DNA of 64,000 bases from Comamonadaceae bacterium UBA2121 (GTDB taxonomy: Bacteria > Pseudomonadota > Gammaproteobacteria > Burkholderiales > Burkholderiaceae_C): NCBI GenBank assembly GCA_002331385.1, contig DCYB01000014.1, positions 1 through 64,000 of the forward strand. Direction: 5' to 3'. The notes beneath the pieces are model-generated. The model saw only the letters and a list, made by a program, of their open reading frames with translations, searched no databases and was not told where the DNA came from. The position numbers and the translations under genes are program-made. Of the stretch, positions 62,121 through 64,000 are shown piece after piece; position 1 is the stretch's first letter; every line of letters starts with the position of its first letter.

Positions 62121-63020
62121 TCAGATGCCGGATTTCGCACCTTCCTCAAACACCAGACTGAGCGCTGGCGCGTACTTTTCGCCATGCCCCAGCTCAATGG
62201 CTTTCTGCAACGTGGCTACCAGATTACGTGCACCGGTCGGATCGACGCCTACCTGCTCGCCCAACGCGACTGCATAAGAAATGTCTTTCTTCGCGTAGGT
62301 CACCGGAAACGCTTTTTCCGGAAACGATTGCGGCGCAATCGCCTTCATGCCATGGTTGCGCAGCGCGAAACTATCGGCTGAGCCGGTCGAAAACGCGCTA
62401 AACAGCACATCGGGTTGAACACCGGCGCGTCGGCCTATGGCCGCCGCCTCGGACAGCGCGAGGACAGTTTCGTACAACACCATGTTGTTCAGAATCTTCA
62501 CGACTTGTCCTGCACTCACCTTGCCCGCATGCGTCACGTCCGAAGCAAACGTACGGATAAAAGGTTCGATCAACGCAAACACTTCATCGCTGGCCCCCAC
62601 CGGCACGGCGAGGGTGCCAGCCTCTGCGGCAGCGCGCGTCCGCATCACAGGCGCATCGGCAAAGCGGATGCCTTTGTCGGCCAGTTGCCTGGCGACCGCC
62701 AGCGTCACATCGACGGACGACGTGCTCAAGTCGACGATCAGCTTGCCCGCAGCCAGCCGCTCCAGTAGGCCGCCTTTTCCAGCGACAACCTGCTGCATGA
62801 CTTCGCCCGAAGGCAACGACAGAAAAACGATGTCCGCCCGGCTGACCAGTTCGTCCATGCCTACGGTTTGCACACCGTGCGCAGCCAGCCGCGCCAAAGG
62901 CTCGGCATTGAGATCCGACGCCAGAACCTGAGCGCCGCTCTTGGTGGCGATGTGGCGGCAGATGGGCTCCCCCATCACGCCAACGCCGATAAATCCGATC
63001 ACCGGTTGGGATTGCGACAT
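62121..63020 (-). CDS. NAD(P)-dependent beta-hydroxyacid dehydrogenase (HIBADH type)
   Basis: A 299-residue 6-phosphogluconate/3-hydroxyisobutyrate dehydrogenase-like enzyme. GFIGVGVMGEPI (about 9-20) binds NAD(P), DLSTSSVD and DAPVMRTRAAAEAG are next, and VVKILNNM carries the catalytic Lys. Start at 63020 after AAGGAAGG. With the aldehyde dehydrogenase just upstream it may oxidise a 3-hydroxy acid to a semialdehyde, for instance 3-hydroxypropionate to malonate semialdehyde; inferred. Confidence 0.88.
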   Translation of the reverse strand: MSQSQPVIGFIGVGVMGEPICRHIATKSGAQVLASDLNAEPLARLAAHGVQTVGMDELVSRADIVFLSLPSGEVMQQVVAGKGGLLERLAAGKLIVDLSTSSVDVTLAVARQLADKGIRFADAPVMRTRAAAEAGTLAVPVGASDEVFALIEPFIRTFASDVTHAGKVSAGQVVKILNNMVLYETVLALSEAAAIGRRAGVQPDVLFSAFSTGSADSFALRNHGMKAIAPQSFPEKAFPVTYAKKDISYAVALGEQVGVDPTGARNLVATLQKAIELGHGEKYAPALSLVFEEGAKSGI

Positions 63021-63061
63021 ATGCCTTCCTTGTTGCTGTTGTCTTTGGTTTGAATGCGCCG

Positions 63062-64000
63062 TCAGGACGCCATGTTCGCGGGGGTCATACCCCAATAGAT
63101 GCCCTTGCTCTGCTGGTACAGGCGCAGGCCGCTAACGCCCTTCTCGCGACCGATGCCGCTTTCCTTGAAGCCACCAAAAGGCGTCGCAATTGACAGTTGC
63201 TTGTAGGTGTTGATCCAGACCACACCCGCTTCCAACGCACGCGCCACACGCCATGCACGCTGGTAGTTGGCGGTCCAGACACCAGAGGCCAAGCCGAACA
63301 CGGTGTCATTGGCCTGCGCGATGAGATCATCCTCATCATCGAACGGCAATACGCACAGGACCGGACCGAAGATCTCTTCGCGCACGGCTGTCGCACGGCT
63401 ATTCAGCCCGGTGATGATGGTGGGGCGATAGAACGAGCCACGTGCGAGTCGCTCCTCATCGGGGCGCGCGCCACCGGCGACGATTTCCCCACCTTCCCGG
63501 CGTGCGCTCTCCACGATTGATTCGATGCGTTCGCGATGCTTGAAGCCCGCCACGGGACCCATTTGCGCCCCTTGCGCATCCGGCAGGTCAACGCGCAGTC
63601 CGTTCGCCCGCTCCACCAACATGGACAACACCTGATCCAATACCTTGCGCTGCACGAACAGGCGCGACCCCGCCACGCAAGACTGCCCACTGCCTTCAAA
63701 AATGCCGTCCACCACGCCATTCACCGCAGCGCCCAGATTGGCGTCATCAAAGATGATGTGGGGCGACTTGCCGCCCAGTTCCAGCGCCACCGGAATCAGG
63801 CGCTGCGCCGCCACCATGGCAATGCTTCTTCCGGTCACAGTGCCACCCGTGAACGAGACCATGCGCACGCCCGGATGCTTGATGATGGCATTGCCCGTGA
63901 CAGCGCCCGAGCCTGGCAGCACGTTCAGGATCCCCGGCGGCAATCCCGCCTCCAGCGCAATGCGTGCCACCGCCAAGCCCACGCTGGAAGTGACTTCCGA
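63062..64000 (-). CDS. aldehyde dehydrogenase, N-terminal part cut by window
   Basis: The C-terminal 312 residues of an NAD(P)-dependent aldehyde dehydrogenase. PGVRMVSFTGGTVTG, LELGGKSPHIIFDD (catalytic Glu), EGSGQSCVAGSR (nucleophile Cys), and EEIFGPVLCVLPF are present, and the reading frame continues to the window edge (SEVTSSVGLAVAR). Spaced 41 bp from the beta-hydroxyacid dehydrogenase gene, on the same strand, so likely one transcript. The substrate may be a semialdehyde. Confidence 0.92.
   Translation of the reverse strand, partial: SEVTSSVGLAVARIALEAGLPPGILNVLPGSGAVTGNAIIKHPGVRMVSFTGGTVTGRSIAMVAAQRLIPVALELGGKSPHIIFDDANLGAAVNGVVDGIFEGSGQSCVAGSRLFVQRKVLDQVLSMLVERANGLRVDLPDAQGAQMGPVAGFKHRERIESIVESARREGGEIVAGGARPDEERLARGSFYRPTIITGLNSRATAVREEIFGPVLCVLPFDDEDDLIAQANDTVFGLASGVWTANYQRAWRVARALEAGVVWINTYKQLSIATPFGGFKESGIGREKGVSGLRLYQQSKGIYWGMTPANMAS

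Noticed and set aside
1..64000. CRISPR arrays, rRNA operons, insertion sequences
   Set aside because: No regularly spaced direct repeats, rRNA-like sequence or transposase motifs were seen by reading.

Overview
The window looks like a chromosomal segment of a Burkholderiales bacterium, most likely a member of the Comamonadaceae. Support for this: GC-rich codon use, a string of tripartite-tricarboxylate (Bug/TctC) binding proteins without transporters, the gene order mfd next to ispDF, zapA followed by a 6S RNA, and a full fnr-hemN-cco region. The first 2.5 kb is less GC-rich, made of tiny overlapping phage-type genes ending in an excisionase and a tyrosine integrase that abuts a tRNA-Val. It is the right end of an integrated element.

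Layout. 1-2655: phage early genes, xis, int, attachment region, tRNA-Val(GAC). 2777-7728: relA, an alpha/beta hydrolase, 3-hydroxybutyrate dehydrogenase, a SIMPL protein. 7956-10399: ompR-envZ, with an OmpR-like inverted repeat upstream. 10448-17252: ispF, ispD, mfd, a membrane protein, a 44-codon DUF3149 protein, serB. 17425-21571: a MetQ-type binding protein, argO/argP, a 930-bp gap with palindromes, a truncated haemoglobin, a DUF3820 protein. 21618-29076: Bug protein, amidase, aldo/keto reductase, slyX, aminotransferase, nth, kgtP.

29086-39774 (minus strand): a ten-gene cobalamin uptake and salvage operon, btuB-cobU-btuF-btuC-btuD-cobO-cbiB-cobD-cobQ-cobT, behind a cobalamin riboswitch. 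It has no corrin-ring genes and no cobS here, which suggests scavenging of corrinoids. 39824-40648: a ZapB-like coiled-coil gene, zapA and 6S RNA.

40691-53128: the low-oxygen respiration block. It holds a DsbD_2/SafE-like membrane protein, hemN, fnr, a small membrane protein, and a cbb3 oxidase locus (ccoI, ccoS, ccoN, ccoO, ccoQ, ccoP, ccoG, ccoH) ending in a strong terminator. uspA is divergent from ccoI. Three FNR-type boxes lie at the promoters of hemN/fnr, ccoN and ccoI/uspA.

53232-64000: a malonyl-CoA centred catabolic region. An operon of a divergent crotonase-fold enzyme, a Bug protein, a CoA-transferase and malonyl-CoA synthetase is divergent from a GntR regulator. A second operon holds a GntR regulator, malonyl-CoA decarboxylase and a Bug protein. 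After these come a beta-hydroxyacid dehydrogenase and an aldehyde dehydrogenase cut by the window end. The most interesting leads are the crotonase-fold protein that lacks both catalytic glutamates, the repeated GATATATC palindromes around its promoter, and the palindrome cluster in the 19.9-20.9 kb gap. I found no CRISPR array, rRNA or insertion sequence.
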